Source of the DNA: Nocardia aurantiaca
Lineage (GTDB): Bacteria; Actinomycetota; Actinomycetes; Mycobacteriales; Mycobacteriaceae
DNA: 64,000 nucleotides
Direction of reading: 5' to 3'
NCBI RefSeq assembly: GCF_009708175.1
Contig: NZ_WMBB01000004.1
Location: 62,001-126,000, forward strand
Both the position numbers and the translations under genes were made by a program. Each line of letters starts with the position of its first letter. Positions within the stretch are counted from its first letter, which is position 1. This document shows, piece by piece, positions 29,357-39,560 of the stretch. The notes beneath the pieces were generated by a model that was given only the letters and a program-made list of their open reading frames with translations, was not told the origin of the DNA and did not search any database.

Positions 29357-30457
29357 TCAGCGATGATCGGTGACCGGGCCGCGGCGGTCGTAGACGCGGC
29401 CACGGAGGACTACCCAGGAGGGATTGGCGACCACGGTGAGGTCGCGGCTGGGATCGTCTCGATAGACGACGAAATCGGCGGGGGCGCCGGGGATGATGCC
29501 TGGGTGGCCGAGCCAGGTGCGGGCGTGCCAGGAGGAGGCGCCGAGGGCGGCGTGGGGGGTGAAGCCGGAGCCGGCGAGGGCGAGGATTTCGTCGGCGATG
29601 CGGCCATGGCGGATGGAGCCGCCGGCATCGGTGCCGGTGTAGATGGGGACTCCGGCCTCATGGGCCTTCGCGACGGTGTCACGGGAGCGGCGGTGCAGGT
29701 CCCGCATGTGGGCGGCGTAGGCGGGGAATTTGGTTGCGCTGTCGGCGATTCCGGGGAAGGTGTCGATATTGATGAGGGTCGGGACGAGAGCGGTGCCGTG
29801 GGCGGCCATCAGGGCGATGGTGTCGTCGGTGAGCCCGGTGCCGTGCTCGAGGCAGTCGATGCCGGCGTTGAGGAGACCGGGCAGGGCGTCCTCGCCGAAG
29901 ACGTGCGCGGTGACGCGAGCGCCCTCGCGGTGGGCGGCGTCGATGGCGGTCTTCAGGACGTCATCGGACCACAGGGGCGCGAGGTCGCCGACCGAGCGGT
30001 CGATCCAGTCGCCGACGATCTTGACCCAGCCGTCGCCGCGGCGCGCCTGTTCGGCCACGATCTCGGGCAGGTCGCGCTCGTCGTCGAGTTCGATGCCGAG
30101 TTCGCGGATGTAGCGCTTGGGGCGGGCGATGTGGCGGCCCGCGCGAATGATGCGCGGCAGATCCTCACGCTCGTCGATGAAGCGGGTATCGATGGGCGAG
30201 CCCGCGTCGCGCAGCAGCAGCGCGCCCGCATCGCGTTCCACCTCGGCCTGGGCGATGGCGCCCTCGGAATCCTCGTGTCCGCCACCGTATCTGATGCCGA
30301 CGTGGCAATGGGCGTCGACGAGCCCGGGCAGGATCCAGCCGGCGGCGTGCACGGTCTCGGCGTCGCGAATCGGCTCGGCGCTGATCACGCCGTCGTGCAC
30401 CCACAGGTCGCGGATTTCGTCGTCGGGAAGGACTACGCCGCGGAAATGCAGCCGCAT
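29357..30457 (-). CDS. Amidohydrolase-family metal-dependent hydrolase
   Basis: 366 residues. The composite beta-sheet plus TIM-barrel fold is shown by GWILPGLVDAHCHVGIRYGG (HxH metal site), WVKIVGDWID (possible bridging Lys), ARVTAHVFGEDAL, GIDCLEHGTGLTDDTIALMA and the late Asp in IYTGTDAGGSIRHGR. It resembles imidazolonepropionase-like enzymes; the substrate is unknown. ATG at 30457 follows a GAGGAGG site. From memory an amidohydrolase also lies near ffh in M. tuberculosis (Rv2915c). Confidence 0.9.
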   Translation of the reverse strand: MRLHFRGVVLPDDEIRDLWVHDGVISAEPIRDAETVHAAGWILPGLVDAHCHVGIRYGGGHEDSEGAIAQAEVERDAGALLLRDAGSPIDTRFIDEREDLPRIIRAGRHIARPKRYIRELGIELDDERDLPEIVAEQARRGDGWVKIVGDWIDRSVGDLAPLWSDDVLKTAIDAAHREGARVTAHVFGEDALPGLLNAGIDCLEHGTGLTDDTIALMAAHGTALVPTLINIDTFPGIADSATKFPAYAAHMRDLHRRSRDTVAKAHEAGVPIYTGTDAGGSIRHGRIADEILALAGSGFTPHAALGASSWHARTWLGHPGIIPGAPADFVVYRDDPSRDLTVVANPSWVVLRGRVYDRRGPVTDHR

Positions 30458-30653
30458 GCCGCCTCCTCGCTGTGGACGGTATGTCTCGACACAAACCTGG
30501 CCGCGTCCACTATCGCACCGGTCGTCCCGCACGGTGATGTCGGTCCGCTCCCGGCATACCTCGCGAATTGCGTGCAGCCCGTCCGCGATGACGGGATGCC
30601 GGACGCTCCCCCGCCGCTACGCCGCCCGATACCGCCGGATGCGCTCACCGCGA

Positions 30654-31391
30654 TCATGAGCGCGCGAACTCACCCATCAGAGTGGACAGATCGTGACGGA
30701 TCGGCAGCCCGTGCCCGGGGACGAGAACTCCGGCCTGGAGGGCGCTCAGCGCGCGGGCGCTGGCGAGAGTGCCTTCCTCGTCGTGGTTGAACACTCCCGG
30801 CAGCAGTTGCAGACCGTTTTCCAGCAGCAGGGGGTGACCGGTGACCAGGGCATCGCCGGAGAACAGCACACCCTCCGACGGCATGAGATACGCGGTGTGA
30901 CCGTTGGTGTGACCGGGAGTGGGCACCGCGACGAAACCGCCGGGCAGCGCCGCCAGGGTGTCGGCGTCGGCGGTTGCGGCCGTCGGCACGCTCATGCCGA
31001 TGTGACCGGCCACCGCGCGCAGGGTCTGCGCCACCCAGACGGCGCCACGCCGGGTCCGCAGCTGCCGGACCATGCCCACGGGCGTGATCTGCTGCAGATA
31101 TTCGCGTTTGGCGTGCCGGACCTCCTCGGCGCCGGTGTAGACCGGCACACCCAGTCGCTCGACCAGGGTCGGAATGGCGCCGATGTGATCGAGATGCGCG
31201 TGCGTCAGCAGCACCGCGACGATATCGCCGAGCTCGTGCCCGATCTGGCGCACCGAGTCCAGCACCGAAACGGTGTCGGAGGGATATCCGGCATCCACGA
31301 CGGTCACACCGCGATCGTCACTGATCAACGCCCAGTTGACGTTCGTGCCCGCCACCACGTAGACGGAATCGGAAACCTGATCGATTTTCAC
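30654..31391 (-). CDS. MBL-fold metallo-hydrolase
   Basis: 245 residues. LLTHAHLDHIGAIPTL is the HxHxDH zinc motif; later ligands are in VPTPGHTNGHTAYL, LFSGDALVTGHPL and VLVPGHGLPI. No lactonase- or glyoxalase-specific feature is decisive. It starts 10 bases after the fumarylacetoacetate hydrolase gene, so both probably belong to one catabolic transcript. Confidence 0.92.
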   Translation of the reverse strand: MKIDQVSDSVYVVAGTNVNWALISDDRGVTVVDAGYPSDTVSVLDSVRQIGHELGDIVAVLLTHAHLDHIGAIPTLVERLGVPVYTGAEEVRHAKREYLQQITPVGMVRQLRTRRGAVWVAQTLRAVAGHIGMSVPTAATADADTLAALPGGFVAVPTPGHTNGHTAYLMPSEGVLFSGDALVTGHPLLLENGLQLLPGVFNHDEEGTLASARALSALQAGVLVPGHGLPIRHDLSTLMGEFARS

Positions 31392-31401
31392 GTCGCTGTC
31401 C

Positions 31402-32349
31402 TCAGTGTTGGATTCTATGTTCGATCACGCCGATGCCGTCGATCTCCAAGCGCAGTTCGTCGCCTGGAGCCAGCCAGCGGCCCACTTCCATTCCGCTGCC
31501 GCCGGGCAGCGTGCCGGTGGCCAGCAGCTCGCCCGGGTACAGCTGCTCGGAGCGCGAGGCGTGCGCGATGGCCTCGCCGAGGGAGAAGCGCATGCCCTGG
31601 GTGCCGGTGCGGGACACCGTTTCACCATTGATCGCCACCGTGGCCGCCAGCCGGTCGAGCCGGTCCGCCACCGCCGCACCCGCGACCGCGGTCGCGGACA
31701 TCGAACTGGTGAAGTGCTTGGACTTCTGCGGGCCGAATCCGGACCGCATTTCGGGCAATTGCACGTCGCGGGCCGAGAAATCGTTGATGACCACCACCGC
31801 CCCGATCGCGGCCAACGCCTCCTCCGGTGACGCGTCGCGCAGCGCGGCCCCCAGCACCACCCCGAGCTCGAGCTCGAAATCCAATGCGCGACTGTAGGCG
31901 GGCGGCGTGATCGGGACGCCCGAGGGCACGATGGTCAGCGCGTTGGACATGTAGTAGATGGGCTGCGCGTACCAGAGCCGATTCGGCCGGTAGGCCGGGA
32001 ACGTCCGGCCGGTCAGCGCCTCGAACGCCTGCCCGACACGGTATCCGGCGGGCAGGAACCGGCGGGCCATCCCGCGCGCCGCGTCGACCGCGTGCTTCTC
32101 GTAGAGCATGAAGTCCCGGAACGAGGCCGGGCACACCGGCAGCACCGTGGCCCCGTCGGCGACGTCCAGGCGCTCGTAGCGGGTCACCTCGAACTCCTCG
32201 GTCCAGACCGATGGCACGAAATCGGCTGCGCCGGAACCGGATTCGTCGACCGTCGTCCAGCCGCCGCCGGTGTCGATCTGGCGGAGGATGCGTCGCTGAC
32301 CGCGGTCGAGGGTGCGGCGCAGGCGCGGGAGCGGGGTCGGCTGTGTCAT
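31402..32349 (-). CDS. Fumarylacetoacetate hydrolase family protein
   Basis: 315 residues. The C-terminal FAH barrel has metal ligands in DFELELGVVLG (ExE), and VVINDFSARDVQLPEM; GFGPQKSKHFTSSMSATAVA, GTLPGGSGMEVGRWLAPGDE and a final HRIQ region complete it. The N-terminal half (SFRDFMLYEKHA) resembles the longer, FAH-like hydrolases acting on acylpyruvates or ring-cleavage products. ATG at 32349 overlaps an upstream stop (ATGA at 32346-32349), suggesting a lost or unrecognised upstream partner. Confidence 0.9.
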   Translation of the reverse strand: MTQPTPLPRLRRTLDRGQRRILRQIDTGGGWTTVDESGSGAADFVPSVWTEEFEVTRYERLDVADGATVLPVCPASFRDFMLYEKHAVDAARGMARRFLPAGYRVGQAFEALTGRTFPAYRPNRLWYAQPIYYMSNALTIVPSGVPITPPAYSRALDFELELGVVLGAALRDASPEEALAAIGAVVVINDFSARDVQLPEMRSGFGPQKSKHFTSSMSATAVAGAAVADRLDRLAATVAINGETVSRTGTQGMRFSLGEAIAHASRSEQLYPGELLATGTLPGGSGMEVGRWLAPGDELRLEIDGIGVIEHRIQH

Positions 32350-32665
32350 CGCATCACCCGTTCTGACGCGTCGGAGGGAACCAAGTGGTCACGCAGGAAC
32401 CGTACCGATAATTCCGGCCTGTGTACGGCATGACCCATGGCACAGCGGTCATCGTCGGCGTACAGGACCGGTCGCGCGTTCGGCCTGTGCCAGGAACAGG
32501 ACCGACGTCCAGGTCGAAGCCGGCCGCGCCCGCGAGAGTGGCGTCCTGGCTCATGGCCCGGCCACGACCGGGGGGAGTGGCACGCGGACGTCGAAAAGGG
32601 CTGTGCGAGTGACGAAATGGCGCGGCCCCGCCCGAGTGGGGCGGTGCCGGCGAGGTGTCAGCGGT
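32350..32665. other. Gene-poor interval between the FAH gene and ffh
   Basis: 316 bases without a confident gene. On the minus strand one short frame (32354-32554) starts SQDATLAGAAGFDLDVGPVP, and a different frame reads VLYADDDRCAMGHAVHRPEL to a stop that overlaps the FAH start by ATGA. Together they could be the debris of a gene once coupled to FAH. Weak inverted G/C runs near 32625-32650 may stop ffh transcripts. Confidence 0.4.
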
Positions 32666-34237
32666 TCAGTGCTTGGGGAACTTCAGCTTCGAGAGGTCGA
32701 AACCTTCCAGGCCCGGCGGCAGTTCGTTGAGACCGGCCGGGAGGTTGGAGATGTCGGGCATACCGGCGGGCATACCGCCCGGGAGGCCGGGCATGCCGGG
32801 GAAGCCGCCGCGCACCTTCGGCGGAGTCGGGCCGCGTCCGCCCTTCTTGCCCTTCTTGCCCTTCTTGGCGTTCTTGCCACCGCGGCCCGCGCCCGGCAGG
32901 CCGAACTGGCGGCTCATCGCGCCCATCATCTTCTTGGCCTCGAAGAAACGGTCGACCAACTGGTTGACGTCGGAGACCGAGACGCCGGAGCCATTGGCGA
33001 TGCGCAGGCGGCGCGAGGCGTTGATGATCTTGGGGTTCGCGCGCTCCGCCGGGGTCATACCGCGGATGATGGCCTGTACGCGGTCGAGCTGCTTGTCGTC
33101 GACCTGCGCCAGCACGTCCTTCATCTGGCCCGCGCCGGGGAGCATGCCCAGCAGGTTGCCGATCGGACCCATCTTGCGGATGGCCAGCATCTGCTCGAGG
33201 AAGTCCTCGAGGGTGAGCTCACCGGAGCCGATCTTGCGGGCGGCCTCCTCGGCCTGCTTGGCGTCGTAGACCTGCTCGGCCTGTTCGATCAGGGTAAGCA
33301 GGTCGCCCATGCCGAGGATGCGGCTGGCCATGCGGTCGGGGTGGAAGACGTCGAAGTCCTCCAGCTTCTCGCCGGTGGAGGCGAAAAGGATGGGCTGGCC
33401 GGTGATCTCGCGCACCGACAGCGCGGCGCCACCGCGGGCGTCGCCGTCGAGCTTGGTGAGCACGACACCGGTGAAGCCGACGCCGTCGCGGAAGGCCTCG
33501 GCGGTGGAGACCGCGTCCTGACCGATCATGGCGTCGAGGACGAACAGGGTCTCGTCCGGATTGACGGCGTCGCGGATGCCCGCGGCCTGCCGCATGAGCT
33601 CCTCGTCGATGCCGAGGCGGCCCGCGGTGTCGACGATGACCACGTCGTACTGCTTCTGCTTCGCCTCTTCGATACCGGCGCGCGCGACGTCGATGGGGTC
33701 GGAGGCCGAGACGCCCAGCGGGTTCTCGCCGCCACCGATGGAGGTGCCCGGGTGCGGCGCGAAAACCGGCACCCCGGCGCGCTCGCCGACCACCTGCAGC
33801 TGGGTGACCGCACCGGGGCGCTGCAGGTCACAGGCCACCAGCAGCGGCGTGTGTCCTTGACCCTTCAGCCATGTGGCGAGCTTGCCCGCGAGGGTGGTCT
33901 TACCGGCGCCCTGCAGACCGGCCAGCATGATGACGGTCGGCGGGTTCTTGGCCAGCCGCAGCCGCCGGGTCTCGCCGCCGAGGATATTGATGAGTTCCTC
34001 GTTGACGATCTTGACGACCTGCTGCGCCGGGTTCAGGGCCGCCGAGACCTCGGCGCCCTTGGCCCGCTCCTTGACCTTGCCGATGAACCCGCGCACCACG
34101 GGCAGCGCCACGTCGGCCTCGAGCAGGGCCAGCCGGATTTCGCGTGCGGTCGCGTCGATGTCCGACGGCGACAGTCGTCCCTTGCCACGCAGATCCTTGA
34201 GGGCACCGGCCAACCGGTCGGAAAGGGATTCGAACAC
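32666..34237 (-). CDS. ffh: Signal recognition particle protein Ffh
   Basis: 523 residues. N-domain helices (1-95), GTPase with GLQGAGKTTLAGKLATWLKG (about 105-124), DTAGRLGIDEELM and LTKLDGDARGGAALS, then the methionine-rich M domain that binds 4.5S RNA and signal sequences (LGMGD, MLPGAGQMKDVLAQ, AERANPKIINASRRLRIANG). The end is a Lys-rich stretch (KNAKKGKKGKKGG) and a Gly/Met/Pro-rich tail typical of actinobacterial Ffh. No 4.5S RNA was identified in the window. Confidence 0.97.
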   Translation of the reverse strand: MFESLSDRLAGALKDLRGKGRLSPSDIDATAREIRLALLEADVALPVVRGFIGKVKERAKGAEVSAALNPAQQVVKIVNEELINILGGETRRLRLAKNPPTVIMLAGLQGAGKTTLAGKLATWLKGQGHTPLLVACDLQRPGAVTQLQVVGERAGVPVFAPHPGTSIGGGENPLGVSASDPIDVARAGIEEAKQKQYDVVIVDTAGRLGIDEELMRQAAGIRDAVNPDETLFVLDAMIGQDAVSTAEAFRDGVGFTGVVLTKLDGDARGGAALSVREITGQPILFASTGEKLEDFDVFHPDRMASRILGMGDLLTLIEQAEQVYDAKQAEEAARKIGSGELTLEDFLEQMLAIRKMGPIGNLLGMLPGAGQMKDVLAQVDDKQLDRVQAIIRGMTPAERANPKIINASRRLRIANGSGVSVSDVNQLVDRFFEAKKMMGAMSRQFGLPGAGRGGKNAKKGKKGKKGGRGPTPPKVRGGFPGMPGLPGGMPAGMPDISNLPAGLNELPPGLEGFDLSKLKFPKH

Positions 34238-34379
34238 CGATGCTCCTGATCTCGAGGGACGTCACTCGAGATACCAGGGTAGTGGGATCCGCACCGCGCC
34301 GTTGCGCCAGGCTCGGACCTGCGTGAACGGGGCGCGGCCGCAGGCAGATTCGGGACGCCCGACGCCACCGGTTCGGCGG

Positions 34380-34688
34380 CTATTCCAGCGAGCGCGGGCG
34401 CGGCGCGGGCCGGCGCAGGTCGTGCTGCTCGGTGGCGACCATGCCAACGGCCTCTCGGGCGGTGAGGCCGAGGGCGAGGGCGAGCCCGTCGAGCATCGCC
34501 CATTCGGCGTCACCGAGGCTGTGGCCGGCGACCGTGGAGGCAATCGTCATGGCGGTCACCGCCTGCTGGCCGCTGAGGGTGCGCCCCGGCAGCCAGGAGA
34601 CCACCCAGCGATCGCCGCCGACGCAGCGGGCGATGTGCGCGGTCAGATCGCTCGTCATCATCGACGCGGACACGACTTCGATTGCCAC
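34380..34688 (-). CDS. Small conserved hypothetical protein
   Basis: 102 residues. The sequence AIEVVSASMMTSDLTAHIAR, VGGDRWVVSWLPGRTLSGQQ and VTAMTIASTVAGHSLGDAEW is well formed, with no signal peptide or membrane segment; it ends in a basic RRPAPRPRSLE. I recognise no domain. GTG at 34688 has a GGGGAG site 7 bases upstream, better than the ATG at 34742. It lies between glnD and ffh on the same strand. Confidence 0.65.
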   Translation of the reverse strand: MAIEVVSASMMTSDLTAHIARCVGGDRWVVSWLPGRTLSGQQAVTAMTIASTVAGHSLGDAEWAMLDGLALALGLTAREAVGMVATEQHDLRRPAPRPRSLE

Positions 34689-34883
34689 CGACCTGCTCCC
34701 CTCATGCTCGCGACAGCTGTGATCTTCAGTTCGACCCTGCACGCGAATACTAGGGTGTGACGCCGATCACCGACCGCTGTTGCAGCAAATCTCCTGCAAC
34801 ATTCTGATTAATTGGTGAACGTGCGGTTTGTCAGCTATGACGGGTTTCGGGCAACCGACTGGAAAACGACGGGAAGATCCGAT

Positions 34884-37331
34884 TCAGCTGTCCGCTTCAG
34901 GAGGCTTCTTCGGTTGTTGCGGTGGCACGACCGCCAGCACCGCCGCCGCGATCTCGGCGCGGCGCCCGGGCGTGTCGGCATCGCCCAGATCCAGGCAGAA
35001 GGTGTCGATCACCGCCGAACCCATGGTCATCACCTTCGCCCAGCAGACGTTCACGCCGGCCTCGGCCAGCGCCGCGGCCAACCGGCTCAGTAATCCGATG
35101 CGGTCCTCGGCGCGCAGTTCCATCAGCACACGGCCCGGATCGGCGGTCTCATGCCAGAACACCCGCGGTTGCGCCTGCGCGAAGGGACGCGGCTGGGTGC
35201 CGATTGCGTCCCGCTCCTTGCGGGCCAGCACGGAGGCCAGATCCAGATCGCCGTTGATGGCGCGGATCAACTCCTGGCGCAGCAGGCCCGGGTCCGGCGG
35301 ATCACCGAAACGCGGTGCGACGACGAAGGTGTCGATGGCCGAGGAACCCACGCTGGTGAGTTCGGCGGACAGCACCCGCAGTGAGTGCACGGCCAGCACG
35401 CCCGCCGCGTCGGAGAGCAATCCCGGACCATCGGGCGCGACCACGGTGACGATGTGGTGGTAGCGGCCCTCCCCCGGCTTCAGATCCACATGCACGCCAC
35501 CGGATTCAGCGCGGGCGCGCAGGTCGTCGGGTATCGGCGTCGGCTCGGGCAGCGGCTCGCCGGCCATGGCGGTGCGGCAGTTGCGCACGAGTTCGCCGAT
35601 GAGCGAGGCCTTCCAGTCGTTCCACACGCCGGGCCCGGTGGCCAGCGCATCGGCCTCGGCCAGGGCGTGCAGCAGCTCCAGCAGGTGCGGGTCCTCGTCG
35701 AGCGCGTCGATCACCATCTTCACGGTGTCGGAGTCGGTGATATCGCGGCGCGTGGCGGTATCGGGCAGCAGCAGATGGTGGCGCACCATGGCGGCGAGCG
35801 TCCGCACGTCGGAAGGCCAGAGCCCCAGGCGATTTCCGATGGAGACGGCCAGTTCCGCGCCGACAAGACTGTGATCCTCGGTACGTCCCTTGCCGATATC
35901 GTGCAGCAGCGCGCCCAGCAGCAGTAGGTCCGGGCGGGCGACACGGGTGGACAGCGCCCCGGCCTCGGCGACGGTCTCCATGAGGTGGCGGTCCACGGTC
36001 CAGGTGTGCATAACGTCGCGCGGCGGCAGGTCGCGCACCACACCCCATTCCGGGAACAGCCTGCCCCACAGGCCCGTCCGGTCCAGCGCCTCGACGGCGT
36101 CGACGGCGCCGCGGCCCGCGCCCAACAGGACCAGCAGGTCGTTGAGCGCCTCCTTGGGCCACGGCTCGCGGAGCTCGGGCGCATCCTCGCCGAGGCGGTT
36201 GAGCGTGGTGGCCGACATGGGCAGCCCGGTCTGGGCCGAGGCCGCGGCCACCCGCAGGATCAGCCCGGGATCGCGCTGCGGGCGGGCATCGCGGGCGAGC
36301 ACCACCTCCCCGGAATGCTCGACCACCCCCTCATCGAGTGGTCGGCGCACCGGGACGCGGCGCAAGCGCGCGAGCCCGCGCCGGGGCAGCGCGTTCCCGG
36401 CGGTCCGCAGCCCGACGTCGGTGGAGTAGCTGACCGTACGGGCCGCATCACTGAGCATGCGGGCCAGATCGAAGCGATCCCCGATGCGAAGGGCCGCCCC
36501 GATCTCGTCGGCGTCCTGGGCCCGCAGCTGGTCGCGGGCCCGGCCCGCCACCCGGTGCAGCTCGGTGCGTACATCCAGCAAGCGGCGGTGCGACTGCTGC
36601 AACCCGCCGCCGGGCACCTCCGGACCGAGCCCCGGCATGGCGTCGGTCAGCTGTGCGATGGCGAGGGCGTCCAGCAGCTGGATGTCCCGCAGCCCGCCGC
36701 GCCCGTTCTTCAGATCGGGCTCGGCGCGGTGCGCGACGTCTCCGCTTCTGCGCCAGCGGGTTTGGGCCTGGTCGATCAGGGCGTCGAAGCGGGACCGGAT
36801 TCCGGCGCGCCAGTCCCGGCGCACGCCGCTGATCAGCAGGTTGCTCAGTCCTTCGTCGCCGACGATGTGCCGAGCCTCGAGCATGCCGAGGGCGGCGGCG
36901 AGATCGTCGGCGGCCACGCGCAGCGCCTGCGGGACGGTGCGCACGCTGTGATCGAGCTTGATGTGGGCGTCCCACAGCGGGTACCAGAGCTGATCGGCGA
37001 CCTCGGCGACCCGCTGGGGGTCGACGTCGTCGTAGAGCAGCACCAGATCCAGATCGGAGTAGGGCATCATTTCCCGGCGACCCAGGCCGCCCACCGCGAC
37101 CAGGGCCAGCCCGCTGTCGGGGGTGATGCCGACCTCATGTCCCTTGGTGGTCAGCCACAATTCGTACAGGTCCACCAGCGCTTCCCGCAGCGCCTCGGGG
37201 TCCAGGCGGACCGAGCGACCGGTCGAATTGTGCTCTCCGAGCAGTTGGTTGCGGGCCTGGACCAGGTCCAAGGCTCCGTTGGAGACCTTCTCGCCCTCGG
37301 CCCTGTCATCGCGTGCCTGCTGGAAACCCAC
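34884..37331 (-). CDS. glnD: Bifunctional PII nucleotidyltransferase / nucleotidyl-removing enzyme GlnD
   Basis: 815 residues. Nucleotidyltransferase domain with GGLGRREMMPYSDLDLVLLY (about 76-96) and DLKNGRGGLRDIQLLDALAI; GlnE-like helical region; HD domain with LLLGALLHDIGKGRTEDHSL (about 470); two ACT domains (about 690-815) for glutamine sensing, ending in the FCLDLGD segment. It modifies GlnB when nitrogen is scarce; in actinobacteria the reaction can be adenylylation rather than uridylylation. GTG at 37331 gives near family length; the longer frame upstream crosses a hairpin and is rejected. It is 277 bases downstream of glnB. Confidence 0.94.
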   Translation of the reverse strand: MGFQQARDDRAEGEKVSNGALDLVQARNQLLGEHNSTGRSVRLDPEALREALVDLYELWLTTKGHEVGITPDSGLALVAVGGLGRREMMPYSDLDLVLLYDDVDPQRVAEVADQLWYPLWDAHIKLDHSVRTVPQALRVAADDLAAALGMLEARHIVGDEGLSNLLISGVRRDWRAGIRSRFDALIDQAQTRWRRSGDVAHRAEPDLKNGRGGLRDIQLLDALAIAQLTDAMPGLGPEVPGGGLQQSHRRLLDVRTELHRVAGRARDQLRAQDADEIGAALRIGDRFDLARMLSDAARTVSYSTDVGLRTAGNALPRRGLARLRRVPVRRPLDEGVVEHSGEVVLARDARPQRDPGLILRVAAASAQTGLPMSATTLNRLGEDAPELREPWPKEALNDLLVLLGAGRGAVDAVEALDRTGLWGRLFPEWGVVRDLPPRDVMHTWTVDRHLMETVAEAGALSTRVARPDLLLLGALLHDIGKGRTEDHSLVGAELAVSIGNRLGLWPSDVRTLAAMVRHHLLLPDTATRRDITDSDTVKMVIDALDEDPHLLELLHALAEADALATGPGVWNDWKASLIGELVRNCRTAMAGEPLPEPTPIPDDLRARAESGGVHVDLKPGEGRYHHIVTVVAPDGPGLLSDAAGVLAVHSLRVLSAELTSVGSSAIDTFVVAPRFGDPPDPGLLRQELIRAINGDLDLASVLARKERDAIGTQPRPFAQAQPRVFWHETADPGRVLMELRAEDRIGLLSRLAAALAEAGVNVCWAKVMTMGSAVIDTFCLDLGDADTPGRRAEIAAAVLAVVPPQQPKKPPEADS

Positions 37332-37546
37332 AACCCACCACCTGTGTCTGATTTGCCTCCGCTGCGCTCCGGCAGGGTCACGGCCCCGGAGGTCTCGAAC
37401 TTCCTTCCTCCACTCCGCCGCTTCACGGCGGATGTCTATCGAGCCGCGGTCCAGAACGATTGCTCCGCCTCCCCGCGCTCGGCCGCGGCCCAGAGCGTGA
37501 ACGCACCGGATATGCAATTGGATTGGTTCGATCCGCACCGAGCGTG

Positions 37547-37594
37547 GCGGCGGCCCGCCCCGTTCCGATTCTCGGGCGGGGAGCGGGCCGCCGC
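37547..37594. terminator. Hairpin between glnB and glnD
   Basis: Twelve consecutive pairs join 37547-37558 and 37583-37594 (core arms gcggcccgc and gcgggccgc), with a 24-base loop. It lies 15 bases beyond the glnB stop, so it may reduce read-through into glnD, giving more PII protein than modifying enzyme. Confidence 0.55.
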
Positions 37595-37608
37595 TCGGTT
37601 CTCTTCGG

Positions 37609-39347
<1,739 letters not shown>

Positions 39348-39439
39348 CTTTTGTCCTCCTCATCTACGGCCCCGCAGCAACCTGCGAATAAGCCTGCAAT
39401 GAGGTTCGTCAGTCGGTGTTTCAGCCGTGATCCTGCGGC

Positions 39440-39455
39440 GTTTCGCGTACGTGAA
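39440..39455 (-). promoter_or_regulatory. Candidate GlnR half-operator upstream of amtB
   Basis: On the minus strand TTCAC, 6 bases, GAAAC agrees with one a-b pair of the actinobacterial GlnR consensus (gTnAC-n6-GaAAC). A poorer copy, ATCAC with a 4-base gap to GAAAC, follows downstream. GlnR control of amtB operons is established in other actinobacteria; its presence here is inference. Confidence 0.4.
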
Positions 39456-39560
39456 CGGATGAGATTGCAGTGTTGCGGTCGCGTTTCCGAGCCCGCACCA
39501 CTGTTACGGCGACATTGTGAGGATGATGTTGATTTCGGTATCGGCGCAGTTCAGTGCCGA

